The notes: generated from the sequence alone by a model not told the origin. Counted from the first letter of the stretch, positions 43,503 through 52,746 are shown. The stretch is 64,000 nucleotides of DNA from Clostridium sp. AM30-24 (GCF_003480435.1 NZ_QUJB01000013.1:21754-85753), one strand, 5' to 3'. Numbers and translations: made by a program.

Positions 43503-44817
43503 GATCTCCTCCGCCTGCCGCGGATCTCCCGGCGGTTTTTCCCGCGTTCTCCGATGCCGGTCTTTTTCTCGGTCTGCGGCGGCGTCTTGCCGACTGTTTT
43601 CCTGTTTCTTCATTCTTCGGCTGCTTTGCCGCCTGTTTTTCTGCTTCTTTCTGCTCCGGCTGCTTTGCCGCCTGTTTTCCTGCTTCTTTCCGCTTCGGCT
43701 GTTTTGCCGGGTCTTCCCTTTGCGGCATTGGCTTTGATGCTGTCCGTCCCCCCGTTGTCTGGCTGAGCGTCACGATCCTCATGGACGTTGACGGCTGTGC
43801 CGGGCGGCTTCCTGACTGCTTTACCACTTTTCCCTCCGCGCGTACCGGGCGGCTTCCCGGCTGTTTTTCTGCTTTTTCCTGCGGCGCGGTCTCCCGCTTC
43901 AGTCCTGCTGCCTCGGCCACCTCTCTCGCTGCTTTCGCCCGCTTTCTTCTCTGGCGTCTCTTTGCGGAGGCACTCAGCTTCTCCGGCTGGACATTCTGAC
44001 CATTTTGACCGCCGGACTTATTTCCGCCGTCACTTTTTTGCGGCTGCTTCTGTCCACTGTTCTCTGACTGTCCCTGACTGCTGTTCTTAGACTGTTTCTG
44101 ACTGCCGTTCTTAAGCTGTCCCTGACTGCCTTTCCCCGTCTGTCCCTGAGTCCGGTTCTGTCCATGCTTCTGATTCTGCTGTCCCCGTGCCTTCGCCTGA
44201 GTACCGGACGGCTTTTTCACACCCGCTCCACGGTGTCCCGTCTGGCTTTTTTTGATCTCCGGCCCCCTCTGTCTGTGACGGTTCGTATGTCGGTCCGATA
44301 CGATCTTTAACAGGTCTTCCATATAATTATACTGGTTCCAGGCATCTTCCTTGGAATCATAGTTCTCATGTACGGCCTTGTTTCCGATCACGCGGATCTC
44401 ATTTAATTCCCACTTTCCGACCCTGTCCAGATACCCGTTCTCATCAAGCCACCATCCAAACTGCTGGAATGTCATGACTCTCTGGCGCTTTCTTCCGTTC
44501 ATCCGGTAAGTCTCGCGCTGTCCTCTTCTATCCGGTCCGTTCTTGGCATTCGCCATCGCCTGAGCGGAATTGTCAAGCTCGATCCCATTAAATTCCGCCA
44601 CAAGTTTTAAGAACAGTTCCAGATTCTGGCGGCCCTTTACCATAGCCGCATTATACTCCCCGCGGCGCAGCCACTGCTTTTCCTTCTTGAGCTCCCGTTT
44701 TACGGGTGCAAGATGGGCGGTCATGTTCCTCTTTCTCAGGAAATACCCGATCACGAGGAACAGGACCACTGCAACAGCAAATCCCGCACATATGGGAGCC
44801 AACTGCTGTTCATTCAT
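43492..44817 (-). CDS. Membrane-anchored protein with long basic low-complexity tail
   Basis: The protein has 441 residues. One membrane segment (about 10-27) is followed by RKRNM, so the rest is probably cytoplasmic. Residues 35-170 form a helical domain resembling DUF4145 (RRGEYNAAMVKGRQNLELFLK, ELNEIRVIGNKAVHENYDS). Residues from about 175 onward are extremely rich in Gln, Lys, Arg, Ser and Ala, with imperfect repeats such as QSKNSSQGQSENSGQKQ and KQAAKQPEQKEAEKQ. The start codon has an AAAGGAG site. The role is unknown; the basic tail might bind nucleic acid, teichoic acid or acidic glycan at the membrane. Confidence 0.75.
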   Translation of the reverse strand: MNEQQLAPICAGFAVAVVLFLVIGYFLRKRNMTAHLAPVKRELKKEKQWLRRGEYNAAMVKGRQNLELFLKLVAEFNGIELDNSAQAMANAKNGPDRRGQRETYRMNGRKRQRVMTFQQFGWWLDENGYLDRVGKWELNEIRVIGNKAVHENYDSKEDAWNQYNYMEDLLKIVSDRHTNRHRQRGPEIKKSQTGHRGAGVKKPSGTQAKARGQQNQKHGQNRTQGQTGKGSQGQLKNGSQKQSKNSSQGQSENSGQKQPQKSDGGNKSGGQNGQNVQPEKLSASAKRRQRRKRAKAAREVAEAAGLKRETAPQEKAEKQPGSRPVRAEGKVVKQSGSRPAQPSTSMRIVTLSQTTGGRTASKPMPQREDPAKQPKRKEAGKQAAKQPEQKEAEKQAAKQPKNEETGKQSARRRRRPRKRPASENAGKTAGRSAAGGGDHEE

Positions 44818-44836
44818 TCTTCTATTTCTCCTTTTA

Positions 44837-46807
44837 CTATTCCGGTAACGATTCCACTACTTTCACGACCATCGCAAGATTTTCTTCTCCGCGGTGTTCC
44901 TTCGCTCCTTTTACATAGAAGTTACAGGAAAATTCCACTGTAAATCTCTGATACGGCGCAGCCGGAATCTCATAGTACATCGTATTGTCTGTAAATACGA
45001 GATCATCCATCTGACGTCCGTTCACCCTAATCTTACAGGTCTCACCACCTGCAAGCTTGCCGGGATAATAGCATTTTAAGATCAGCCTGCTGCTATCCCC
45101 GTTCGTCAAGACGATCTTCGCATGCTCATCGATCCATCCGTCCGAATAGCTGCCGAAGGGCGTGTCGAACCTCTGCCTCTTCACAATCTCCGTCACATCG
45201 TTATATGCGTTGTGCTCCGGATCCTCACACAGGATCACCATGTCATCCGTGATCTCTTTGAGATCCATGTCACTGTCGATAAACTGGAGCTTCGGAATAT
45301 TTATTTTATCTTTTGCATATACTTTCAGGAATGTTTCAGCATTAAAATCACTGATCTCAAAATTCTTCCCGATGATGTAGATTTCCTTGTCGAAGATATC
45401 GTCCCCGTATGTTCCGTATGTCTTCTCCGCCAGGGAATTATACTGGCTCTGGGGCGCCCACAGATACAGGTTGTCCCAGTTGTCCCGGTAATATGTCTCT
45501 GCCGGAAAGATCAGGCAGCCGTACAACAGCACCAGGATCCCCGCCTTCCCCATCACCCGTGACAGGTAGGCAAAGAACAGGAGTGCCGCCGCGTAAGCCA
45601 CATAGACCCAGCGCATCTCCACACGGATCGTCACGCTGGAGCTGCCGATGCAGAGCGCGATAAACATCAGGAACAGCACTGCATTCTTTAAGTGACAGAC
45701 GATCTCCTTCCTCTCTCGGATCATGCCGATCACGGCTGCCAGAACACCCGCACCGAGAACTGCCTCCGCCGCCAGAATCAGGGTCTTGATCCTGCCCGGG
45801 CTGTCTGCAAACGGTTCGATACAGAGATAAACCGGTCCGAAGTTTCTTCCAAATACAAATCCCACCTGATTCAATGCCTGACCGATGGCATCGGTAAGTT
45901 TGAAGGTATCTGCCACATCGGTTCCCCCGGTTCCTGCCGGTGACAGTGTTCCGATGGTGCAAAGGCGGATCATCTGGATCACTCCAAACACCAGAAGTGT
46001 GATTACAAAGAGCAGAGGCCCTGGGAGACAAAAACCTCTGGTTTCCTCCGCCGCTGCCGCGCGGACCACCGTCTCTTTCTTATTCTGCGCTCCGCGGCTC
46101 TGCCCTCTTCCCCTGCTCCGCCCAGGCTCTGCGGTGGGAACAGGTTCATTTCTTCGATTCGGCTTCCCTGTCACGGTCTTCAACGACAGGTCCTTTCCAA
46201 ATCCGAGGATAACTGCCAGAAGCAATAACGGAAGAAGCGCCATATACCGTTCATGAATGAAGCTGACCACGAAATACAGTAGGTTTGCCATAAGAAAGGC
46301 CCCTGTTTTTTTCTCATTCACATACCGGTACAGAAACCACAGCATTCCCAGCGCTGCCCAGAGCGCCAAACTCTCCATCAGACCGTAAAACTGACCGATC
46401 TGATAATATGCCATTCTGGATGACAGGTAAAGAATCCCCACAGCGAAGCTTATGATCCTTCTCCCGTCACTGAATGACACCGCAATCCTGTAAATGCTGT
46501 ATGCGATTCCCGTATTCAGGATGATATTGAACGGAACCATCCATTCCACATGTCCCCCGATGAAGAAAAGCTCCAGCCAGGACGCCAGATAAAACAGGAA
46601 GCGGAAGCGGCTGCTGCCCATTGGGAACACATACTCCGTAAATGACTGGTTCCCGTAGCAGGACCAGAGATACAGATCATCCATATAAAGTCCCTTTAAT
46701 TCCACTCCCCGGTTGATCCAAAATCCAAATCCCAGAAAGATCGCAAAGATGAGGAGCTCAGGGCTCCACCTCCTCCACACTTTCAGGATCTTCTCCTGTA
46801 AATTCAT
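44837..46807 (-). CDS. Large multi-pass membrane protein, GT-C-like
   Basis: The protein has 656 residues, about ten to twelve membrane segments in the first two thirds and a soluble C-terminal domain of about 150 residues (from around FEISDFNAETFLKVYAKD). The first outside loop has LYMDDLYLW, an acidic pair in the position used by GT-C glycosyltransferases. A charged Arg-rich cytoplasmic loop lies near residues 210-245. It starts 11 bases after the upstream gene stop, so it is in the same operon. It probably transfers or polymerises sugars from lipid carriers, but the family is not certain. Confidence 0.8.
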   Translation of the reverse strand: MNLQEKILKVWRRWSPELLIFAIFLGFGFWINRGVELKGLYMDDLYLWSCYGNQSFTEYVFPMGSSRFRFLFYLASWLELFFIGGHVEWMVPFNIILNTGIAYSIYRIAVSFSDGRRIISFAVGILYLSSRMAYYQIGQFYGLMESLALWAALGMLWFLYRYVNEKKTGAFLMANLLYFVVSFIHERYMALLPLLLLAVILGFGKDLSLKTVTGKPNRRNEPVPTAEPGRSRGRGQSRGAQNKKETVVRAAAAEETRGFCLPGPLLFVITLLVFGVIQMIRLCTIGTLSPAGTGGTDVADTFKLTDAIGQALNQVGFVFGRNFGPVYLCIEPFADSPGRIKTLILAAEAVLGAGVLAAVIGMIRERKEIVCHLKNAVLFLMFIALCIGSSSVTIRVEMRWVYVAYAAALLFFAYLSRVMGKAGILVLLYGCLIFPAETYYRDNWDNLYLWAPQSQYNSLAEKTYGTYGDDIFDKEIYIIGKNFEISDFNAETFLKVYAKDKINIPKLQFIDSDMDLKEITDDMVILCEDPEHNAYNDVTEIVKRQRFDTPFGSYSDGWIDEHAKIVLTNGDSSRLILKCYYPGKLAGGETCKIRVNGRQMDDLVFTDNTMYYEIPAAPYQRFTVEFSCNFYVKGAKEHRGEENLAMVVKVVESLPE

Positions 46808-46818
46808 GTCTTATCCCC

Positions 46819-49092
46819 TTACTGCTGTTCTCCGGGCCAGTATTTTTCAGTAAACTCCGCTAAAAGTGCCTCACTCTCCTCCTCAGTGAGGTTCTTCGGC
46901 TCAGACGAGAATACCGCAAGCCCGTTTCCGTTTTCATACAGGAGATCCGTAAGATACCCCTGTTTTAAGAGACCTGTCACGTTCCGGAATCCATCCGTTC
47001 CAGGCTTTAAGTATCCGCTTCCGAGATAGATATAATCCACTTCCGCAAATGTAAAGAAGTCCGCCAAGGCCTCGGGGCTGGATGAGAGATTGAAGTTTCC
47101 ACCGCTTCCCTCGATATCCGTGTAACTCTGGGTACAGCACGGGAACCTCAGCATCTCCGGCTGTTCCCCGAATACGATGACCCTGTTTCTCGGATTTTTT
47201 TCCAGAACATCCCAGATTTTCTCATTTCCGTAGGAAACAAGCAGCTCCTTAGATTCTTCCATATGGTCATAGTATCCCCTGTGGATAAATTTCACCGGTG
47301 TCAGTCCCAGTGTTCCTCCCCAGTTGCTCACTGCCGTGACAGTCACATTAAAGACCAGAAACGGTACCAGCATCCTGCAGATCATCATGCGCAGGAAACC
47401 GCTCTTTAGTTTTCCCACAACTATGATCGCCAGAATCGCTGACAGGGCGTAGAGAAGAAGAAAATAATTGCCGTCCACCTGCCATAACAGGTAGAGTGCC
47501 ACGAGACTCATCAATCCGTTCGTCACAAATACCAATGCCAGACAGATCAACGTATTTTTCTCTTTCCGTCTCGACCTTTTCACATCCGCCAGAATTGGCA
47601 GACAGACCAGAAGGAGGAAGATCAGGAGCATCGGCGTGCCCCAGGCGATCCGTACATGGGCCATATCCTCGCCCACCGGGGCCATGAGAACGCCGTAAAT
47701 TCTCTTTAAGATGTGTTTCAGTCCTGCCACCGAGATCAATGATCCGCCGTTCGACGGAAGGCTCTCGAACCGATATGGGTACCGTACGGTAAATCCAAGA
47801 GCCGCCCAGATCGAGTTGAACACAGATGTCAGCGGAAGTCCCGTGTGAAGCCATGTCCGGTACCAGATGAGAAGCCACATCGGAACCATAAAGCCCAATG
47901 ACCGCAGAAAGCTTCCCCTGATTTTAAACTTCAGCTGCTTTGTAAACAGGATATACAGTCCCACTGTTCCTGCTGCCGCCGTGGAAAATACAAGCGCAGT
48001 AGGCTTTAACACAAGTGTCATCAGATAGGCGTCAACCGCAAGGATAAGATAATCACTCCTTTGTCTGCGGATATAAAGCAGAAGAAACAGCAGCATCACA
48101 AGCTGCATAAACACCGTCATGGAATCGGTCTTCGCCGTGATGGACATGTTCATGATCCCCGGAATACAGGAGAGGAGTGCCATGCAGCCAACTGCGTATC
48201 TTCTTCCCACAAACAGTTCCACGATCTGTCCGGACGCGATCAGAACCCCGATGGTCATCCATATCTGAAAACTCAGGAAAAATCCGTAGGACGGCAGACC
48301 GGAGATCGGTAAAAGCAACGTTTCAAGGCCTTTTGAATAGGTATATACCACATTCACCATTCCAAGATTTTCATAGATTCCGCCGCCGTTATCCAGAACA
48401 TACTCGTTTCGCAGGCCATAGTGGAGCGAATCATAGTCTGCACAGATGTTCATTCGTCCCGCCTGTAAGAGGATCATCGCAAGCATGAGCGCGATGCAGA
48501 CTGACATCTCCGGGGAGATTTTTGTCCTTTCCGGAATCCGTTTCCACGGCTTTCCGGCATCTCCCGCTGTTCTTAATTCCATATAACGGAATCCCACCAG
48601 AAATCCGGCGATGATCACTGTGAGGATCCGAAAGCTCCTGATCCCGCAGCCAAAAAACAGGGATCCCATACAAAATATCAGGATCATACATCCGCTTCCG
48701 AGAAGGAAGTCCGCAAATCCCGTGATCCCATGGTATTCTTTCCAGACGCGTTTTCTGTCCAACCCTCTGCGGAGCCGCGCGCCTAACATCAGGAGTACCA
48801 GTACATAAGTGCCGGACAAAAGCATTGCGGTAAACGCCCGGTGGAGCCAGAGAAACCCGGCTGTGATCAGTAATACCGCGCCCATCCGGATCCGGTTTGA
48901 TTCAATTTTCCGGATTACAGACAGATACAGGAAAAACAGTACGGTGATCTCCGTCAGAAGATCGATCGTCTCCGGTCTTCGAAGTCTGATCCCATCCACT
49001 CCCGTCACGTAGATCTGTCCAATGGCAACTAACAGCGCAGGTACCGCTACCAGCGCCAGAATAATTAACGAGACCCATTCCCGTCTCTTCAT
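46819..49092 (-). CDS. Large multi-pass membrane protein, GT-C-like
   Basis: The protein has 757 residues with about fourteen membrane segments and a C-terminal soluble region (NRVIVFGEQPEMLRFPCCTQ onward) that ends in an acidic tail. Loops such as MNICADYDSLHYGLRNEYVL carry aspartates after a membrane segment, again suggestive of a GT-C fold. I chose the ATG at 49092 with GGGGGA upstream; frame starts further out are weaker. It follows the SIS gene in the operon. No specific function can be given beyond probable surface polysaccharide assembly. Confidence 0.78.
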   Translation of the reverse strand: MKRREWVSLIILALVAVPALLVAIGQIYVTGVDGIRLRRPETIDLLTEITVLFFLYLSVIRKIESNRIRMGAVLLITAGFLWLHRAFTAMLLSGTYVLVLLMLGARLRRGLDRKRVWKEYHGITGFADFLLGSGCMILIFCMGSLFFGCGIRSFRILTVIIAGFLVGFRYMELRTAGDAGKPWKRIPERTKISPEMSVCIALMLAMILLQAGRMNICADYDSLHYGLRNEYVLDNGGGIYENLGMVNVVYTYSKGLETLLLPISGLPSYGFFLSFQIWMTIGVLIASGQIVELFVGRRYAVGCMALLSCIPGIMNMSITAKTDSMTVFMQLVMLLFLLLYIRRQRSDYLILAVDAYLMTLVLKPTALVFSTAAAGTVGLYILFTKQLKFKIRGSFLRSLGFMVPMWLLIWYRTWLHTGLPLTSVFNSIWAALGFTVRYPYRFESLPSNGGSLISVAGLKHILKRIYGVLMAPVGEDMAHVRIAWGTPMLLIFLLLVCLPILADVKRSRRKEKNTLICLALVFVTNGLMSLVALYLLWQVDGNYFLLLYALSAILAIIVVGKLKSGFLRMMICRMLVPFLVFNVTVTAVSNWGGTLGLTPVKFIHRGYYDHMEESKELLVSYGNEKIWDVLEKNPRNRVIVFGEQPEMLRFPCCTQSYTDIEGSGGNFNLSSSPEALADFFTFAEVDYIYLGSGYLKPGTDGFRNVTGLLKQGYLTDLLYENGNGLAVFSSEPKNLTEEESEALLAEFTEKYWPGEQQ

Positions 49093-49218
49093 AATTCCCC
49101 CCAGGTCATGATTTTTCTCCGCCATGCTTTCTGTTCTCTGCTCCCCGGCATATCCGGGCAGTATCCACAACTGCACCGCACATCCCCCAGTGCCGCGAGG
49201 CGTATGATCAGAGCTTTC

Positions 49219-49845
49219 CTATTCCGCATAAAATCGGTCTTCCAGCATCAGGCAGAGCGCGTGGTAGATCGGCAGATGAAGTTCCTGGATCTTGTAGGTC
49301 TCCTGTTCCGGAACGATGATGGAAACATCCGCGATCTTCGCAAGCTTTCCTCCTGTCTTTCCGGTGAGACCGATAACTTTGAGTCCCTTTGCCTTTGCAG
49401 TCACAGCCGCATACATTACATTTTCCGCATTTCCGGATGTGCTGATCCCCAGAAAGATATCTCCTTCTTTTCCGTATCCGTTTACCTGCTGGGCATAAGA
49501 TAAGGTTCCATCCACATCATTCGCGAACGCGGAGGACAGTGCCGCATGGTTTGTGAGCGCGATCGCCGGAAGTCCGCCCTGAAGCTTTTTCGCAAGCTCT
49601 GCGCCTCTTTCCGGGTCCGTCTGTTTTAAAGCCTTTGCAAGCTTTGTAGATACCGGACGGCGTTTCACAAAGCCTTTCATCAACTCACCGACGATGTGGT
49701 CTGAGTCAGCAGCACTTCCGCCGTTTCCGGCGATCAGAAGCTTTCCGCCGTTTTCATAGCATGCCTCTAAAAGCCTGTATGCGTCCCCGATCTGATCCTT
49801 TATGGATTCCAGGACCGGATATCTCTTTACTAATTCCTCAATCAT
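49219..49845 (-). CDS. SIS-domain sugar-phosphate isomerase, GmhA-like
   Basis: The protein has 208 residues. The SIS domain has LLIAGNGGSAADSDHIVGEL, LGISTSGNAENV and ETYKIQELHLPIYHALC, which are characteristic of sedoheptulose 7-phosphate isomerases and relatives. An insertion (about residues 70-100, TKLAKALKQTDPERGAEL) lengthens the usual loop. It may supply a heptose precursor for the polysaccharide, but no other heptose genes (HddA, HddC, GmhB) are in the window, so the assignment is tentative. The start has AAAGGAG 8 bases upstream. It is the first gene of the cluster. Confidence 0.88.
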   Translation of the reverse strand: MIEELVKRYPVLESIKDQIGDAYRLLEACYENGGKLLIAGNGGSAADSDHIVGELMKGFVKRRPVSTKLAKALKQTDPERGAELAKKLQGGLPAIALTNHAALSSAFANDVDGTLSYAQQVNGYGKEGDIFLGISTSGNAENVMYAAVTAKAKGLKVIGLTGKTGGKLAKIADVSIIVPEQETYKIQELHLPIYHALCLMLEDRFYAE

Positions 49846-49940
49846 TTCTTTCTCCTTTTTGTCCCGCCGCATCACGCGCATGTATGTTGGCATCTTTCTT
49901 ATCCGGGTAATGGGCAGGCAATGCCATTTTCATGCTATCC

Positions 49941-49969
49941 ATTTTAACACATAAGCGCCTGTCTTTCCA
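49941..49969 (-). promoter_or_regulatory. Promoter of the polysaccharide operon
   Basis: TGGAAA (49964-49969), 17-base spacer that ends in TGT, and TAAAAT (49941-49946) on the minus strand. The leader to the SIS gene is about 90 bases. Confidence 0.55.
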
Positions 49970-50000
49970 CCGCCAAATTGCTTACAATCCTCAAAAGCGA

Positions 50001-50037
50001 AAAAAATCCGCAGGATGGTTCCCCAACCTGCGGATTT
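50001..50037 (-). terminator. Terminator of the rplJL operon
   Basis: Stem AAATCCGCAGG/CCTGCGGATTT (50027-50037 and 50004-50014) followed on the minus strand by a T-run, 25 bases after the rplL stop. Confidence 0.85.
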
Positions 50038-50062
50038 AAAACATTCAAGGTATAAAAGTTGA

Positions 50063-50437
50063 TTACTTAAGAGTAATCTTAGCGCCTTCAGCCTCAAGTT
50101 TTGTCTTGATGTCGTTAGCTTCGTCTTTGGATGCACCCTGCTTAAGAACCTTCGGAGCGCCGTCTACAACGTCCTTAGCTTCCTTGAGGCCAAGACCTGT
50201 TACTTCACGAACAACTTTGATAACTTTAACCTTGTTCGGGCCTACCTCTGTAAGCTCAACGTCGAACTCAGTCTTCTCTTCCTCTGCTGCTGCGCCAGCG
50301 CCTGCTGCTGCAACTACTACGCCTGCTGCTGCGGATACACCGAACTCTTCCTCACAAGCCTTTACTAATTCGTTTAACTCTAATACGGATAATTCCTTGA
50401 TAGCTTCGATAAACTCAGCGGTTGTTAACTTTGCCAT
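50063..50437 (-). CDS. rplL: Ribosomal protein L7/L12
   Basis: The protein has 124 residues. It has the helical N-terminal dimer domain ([29 protein letters not shown]), an Ala/Gly-rich hinge and the conserved C-terminal domain [43 protein letters not shown] split across residues 55-105. It forms the ribosomal stalk that recruits translation factors. It follows rplJ by 124 bases, and the operon ends at a terminator. Confidence 0.98.
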   Translation of the reverse strand: MAKLTTAEFIEAIKELSVLELNELVKACEEEFGVSAAAGVVVAAAGAGAAAEEEKTEFDVELTEVGPNKVKVIKVVREVTGLGLKEAKDVVDGAPKVLKQGASKDEANDIKTKLEAEGAKITLK

Positions 50438-50561
50438 TATAATTTACCTCCATATAATTTTATATTCACGTTTGTTTTCACAATTGATATAACAGCATAT
50501 TCATGCTGCCTGAAACAGAATCACGCAATGCGTTTTTCTGTTTGCAGATCCGGGATGGCAA

Positions 50562-51074
50562 TTAAGCCTCTGCCGGAGCCTCTGCACCCTCGCCGTTCTT
50601 CTCTGCGATCTGGTTGAGAACACGAGCGAAGTTTGTGATCGGAGACTGCATGCTTCCAAGAAGTCTTCCAAGAAGAACATCTCTGGACGGGATGCTTGCG
50701 ATTACACCGATACCTGCTGCATCGTAGTATGTTCCCTCTACAACGCCGCCTTTTAATTCAAGCTTGTCAGCTTTCTTTGCGAACTCAGCTAATACTCTTG
50801 CCGGAGCTGTTGCATCTTCTTTAGAAACAGCAAGTGCTGTCGGTCCTTCAAGATGCGGCTCAAGTGCTTCGAACTCAGTTCCCTTTGCAGCGAAGCGGAT
50901 CATTGTGTTCTTATATACTTTATAAGAAACACCAGCTTCTCTTAACTGTTTACGAAGAGCAGTATCCTGCTCAACAGTTAATCCACGGTAGTCAACGACT
51001 ACAGCAGACTTTGCTCCGTTGAGGACTTCAGCGATCTCAGCAACTACCGGCTGCTTTAATTCAACTTTTGCCAT
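50562..51074 (-). CDS. rplJ: Ribosomal protein L10
   Basis: The protein has 170 residues. It opens VELKQPVVAEIAEVLNGAKSAVVVDYRGLTVEQDTALRKQLREAGVSY, the standard rRNA-binding part, and ends in an Ala/Glu-rich tail that carries the L7/L12 dimers. The gene has its own promoter, an L10 leader and an attenuator upstream (51143-51298), so it is probably autoregulated with rplL by the L10-L12 complex. The start has AGGAGG upstream. Confidence 0.98.
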   Translation of the reverse strand: MAKVELKQPVVAEIAEVLNGAKSAVVVDYRGLTVEQDTALRKQLREAGVSYKVYKNTMIRFAAKGTEFEALEPHLEGPTALAVSKEDATAPARVLAEFAKKADKLELKGGVVEGTYYDAAGIGVIASIPSRDVLLGRLLGSMQSPITNFARVLNQIAEKNGEGAEAPAEA

Positions 51075-51142
51075 GAATGGTTTACCTCCTGTTTTATTTT
51101 AGTATTGGATTCGCCGTCACAGCATTTTATATCGCTTTTCGG

Positions 51143-51176
51143 AAAAAAACCTCTCCGTCCGCAGACAGAGAGGTTT
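51143..51176 (-). terminator. Attenuator in the rplJ leader
   Basis: Stem AACCTCTC/GAGAGGTT with inner pairs (GTC/GAC) and seven T on the minus strand, between the L10 leader and rplJ. It would let the leader control read-through. Confidence 0.8.
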
Positions 51177-51197
51177 ACAAAATTCTGTGTGAGTTTT

Positions 51198-51254
51198 GTA
51201 CGTTCCTCGGCAGGTGTTTTTACCTTACGCCTTACGGCACCTGCTGTCTTCGGC
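51198..51254 (-). ncRNA. L10 ribosomal protein leader
   Basis: On the minus strand the sequence CCGAAGACAGCAGGTGCCG, a short hairpin, then ACACCTGCCGAGGAACGT matches the known L10 leader of Firmicutes. GCAGGTG pairs with CACCTGC. It is the binding site for the L10-L12 complex and precedes an attenuator. Confidence 0.88.
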
Positions 51255-51269
51255 ATTCAATACTCGAAT

Positions 51270-51298
51270 ACTTTATCATAATATATTCGGATTGTCAA
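51270..51298 (-). promoter_or_regulatory. Internal promoter of rplJL
   Basis: Perfect TTGACA (51293-51298), 17-base spacer and TAAAGT (51270-51275) on the minus strand, directly before the L10 leader. Confidence 0.7.
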
Positions 51299-51317
51299 TC
51301 AATTTTTGCAAAAAAGT

Positions 51318-51471
51318 GTTGTCAAGCGACCATACAGACTGCGTGCTTGCACGCAAGGCCGAATGGGCATTTGACAACCAAGCCTGCATGAGTAAGCAGG
51401 GCGATAGCCCGGATTACGAATGCAGGCGACAACTGCGAGAGTGCCGCAGGCACGGAGCGGTTGTCTTTTTT
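51318..51471 (+). repeat. Three-hairpin structured element ending in a plus-strand terminator
   Basis: Three hairpins follow each other: GTTGTCAA/TTGACAAC (51318-51325, 51371-51378) enclosing TGCGTGC/GCACGCA; GCCTGCAT/ATGCAGGC (51382-51389, 51420-51427) enclosing GGGC/GCCC; and GACAAC/GTTGTC (51428-51433, 51460-51465) enclosing GTGCC/GGCAC, then TTTTTT. It lies antisense between rplA and rplJ. It could be a small structured RNA, a palindromic mobile-type repeat, or an operon-internal transcription barrier. I know no matching family. Confidence 0.55.
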
Positions 51472-51483
51472 ATCAATAGGGGG

Positions 51484-51503
51484 ATGTCACCGTCAGGTGA
51501 CAT
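51484..51503 (-). other. Hairpin just after rplA
   Basis: Perfect 8-bp stem ATGTCACC/GGTGACAT with a 4-base loop, 6 bases after the rplA stop on the minus strand. No T-run follows; probably a processing or partial termination site. Confidence 0.5.
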
Positions 51504-51509
51504 TTCCGC

Positions 51510-52205
51510 TTAGTTTGTTAACTTAGCTACGTTTAACTTAACGCCCGGTCCCATTGTGGAAGTAAGAGTAACGCTCTTTAAGTAAGCGCCCTTTACTGTG
51601 CTCGGTTTTGCTTTGTTGATTGCATCCATAAGCGTCTGGAAGTTGTCCGCTAACTGTTCTTCTGTGAAAGAAGCCTTACCTACTGGCACGTGAATGATGT
51701 TTGTCTTATCGAGTCTGTACTCAATCTTACCAGCTTTGATCTCTTTGATAGCCTTTGTAACGTCCATTGTTACTGTACCAGCCTTCGGGTTCGGCATTAA
51801 GCCCTTCGGTCCGAGTACACGGCCAAGACGTCCAACAACGCCCATCATATCCGGTGTAGCAACAACTACATCAAAATCTAACCAGCCTTCGTTCTGGATC
51901 TTCGGAATTAAATCCTCTGCTCCAACGAAGTCAGCGCCTGCAGCCTGAGCCTCATCAGCCTTCGGTCCTTTTGCGAATACAAGGATACGAACAGTCTTAC
52001 CTGTTCCGTGCGGCAGAACTACTGCACCACGGATCTGCTGATCAGCATGACGGCCATCACAGCCTGTTCTTAAGTGAGCCTCGATTGTTTCATCAAATTT
52101 AGCAACAGCAGACTTTTTAACTAATGCGATTGCATCTGCTGTATCATAAAGAGTAGCGCGGTCGATAGCTTTTGCCGCTTCTACGTATCTTTTTCCTCTT
52201 TTCAT
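51510..52205 (-). CDS. rplA: Ribosomal protein L1
   Basis: The protein has 231 residues. It has the usual opening [32 protein letters not shown], the central [19 protein letters not shown] and [15 protein letters not shown]. It binds 23S rRNA at the E-site stalk and commonly represses its own operon. A hairpin repeat precedes the gene (52221-52249). AGGAGG precedes the ATG by 9 bases. Confidence 0.98.
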   Translation of the reverse strand: MKRGKRYVEAAKAIDRATLYDTADAIALVKKSAVAKFDETIEAHLRTGCDGRHADQQIRGAVVLPHGTGKTVRILVFAKGPKADEAQAAGADFVGAEDLIPKIQNEGWLDFDVVVATPDMMGVVGRLGRVLGPKGLMPNPKAGTVTMDVTKAIKEIKAGKIEYRLDKTNIIHVPVGKASFTEEQLADNFQTLMDAINKAKPSTVKGAYLKSVTLTSTMGPGVKLNVAKLTN

Positions 52206-52220
52206 TATAAAAAACCTCCT

Positions 52221-52249
52221 GTGGTAGTGTCGGGAGTCCTCCCTCCCAC
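52221..52249 (-). promoter_or_regulatory. Candidate L1-binding mRNA hairpin before rplA
   Basis: On the minus strand GTGGGAGGGAGGACTCCCG, then ACACTACCAC, forms a stem with outer GTGG/CCAC, an asymmetric internal loop and an inner GGAG/CTCC. Nearly the same element precedes rplK at 52747-52774. It ends 2-3 bases before the rplA ribosome-binding site, a position suited to translational repression by L1. Confidence 0.55.
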
Positions 52250-52298
52250 GTGATTGTTGCTGTATATGGAGGTCCGTCCTCCATTCAGTTGCTTACGA

Positions 52299-52724
52299 TC
52301 AGTCTGTTACGGTGATACCCATGGAACGAGCAGTACCAGCGATCATGCTTGTAGCAGCCTCGATGCTTGCAGCGTTTAAGTCTGGCATCTTGAGCTCAGC
52401 GATCTTCTGTACTTCAGCTCTTGTAAGAGTAGCTACCTTTGCTTTGTTCGGTGTTGCGGAACCGGATTTGATCTTTGCAGCCTTCTTTAATAATACAGCA
52501 GCCGGCGGAGTCTTTGTGATGAAGCTGAAGCTTCTGTCAGCGTAAACTGTGATAACAACCGGGATAATCATATCGCCCTGGTCAGCAGTTTTAGCGTTGA
52601 ACTCCTTTGTGAACTGTACGATGTTAACACCGTGCTGTCCAAGAGCCGGTCCAACTGGCGGAGCCGGTGTTGCCTTGCCGGCAGGAATCTGTAATTTAAT
52701 ATAACCTGTAACTTTCTTTGCCAT
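52299..52724 (-). CDS. rplK: Ribosomal protein L11
   Basis: The protein has 141 residues. It begins [34 protein letters not shown] and carries the C-terminal rRNA-binding region with [11 protein letters not shown]. It forms the GTPase-associated stalk base. I chose the ATG at 52724 with TAGGAGGTG upstream; the longer frame to 52784 runs through the leader hairpin. It is followed by rplA. Confidence 0.98.
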   Translation of the reverse strand: MAKKVTGYIKLQIPAGKATPAPPVGPALGQHGVNIVQFTKEFNAKTADQGDMIIPVVITVYADRSFSFITKTPPAAVLLKKAAKIKSGSATPNKAKVATLTRAEVQKIAELKMPDLNAASIEAATSMIAGTARSMGITVTD

Positions 52725-52746
52725 AATTAGGCACCTCCTAAATAAT

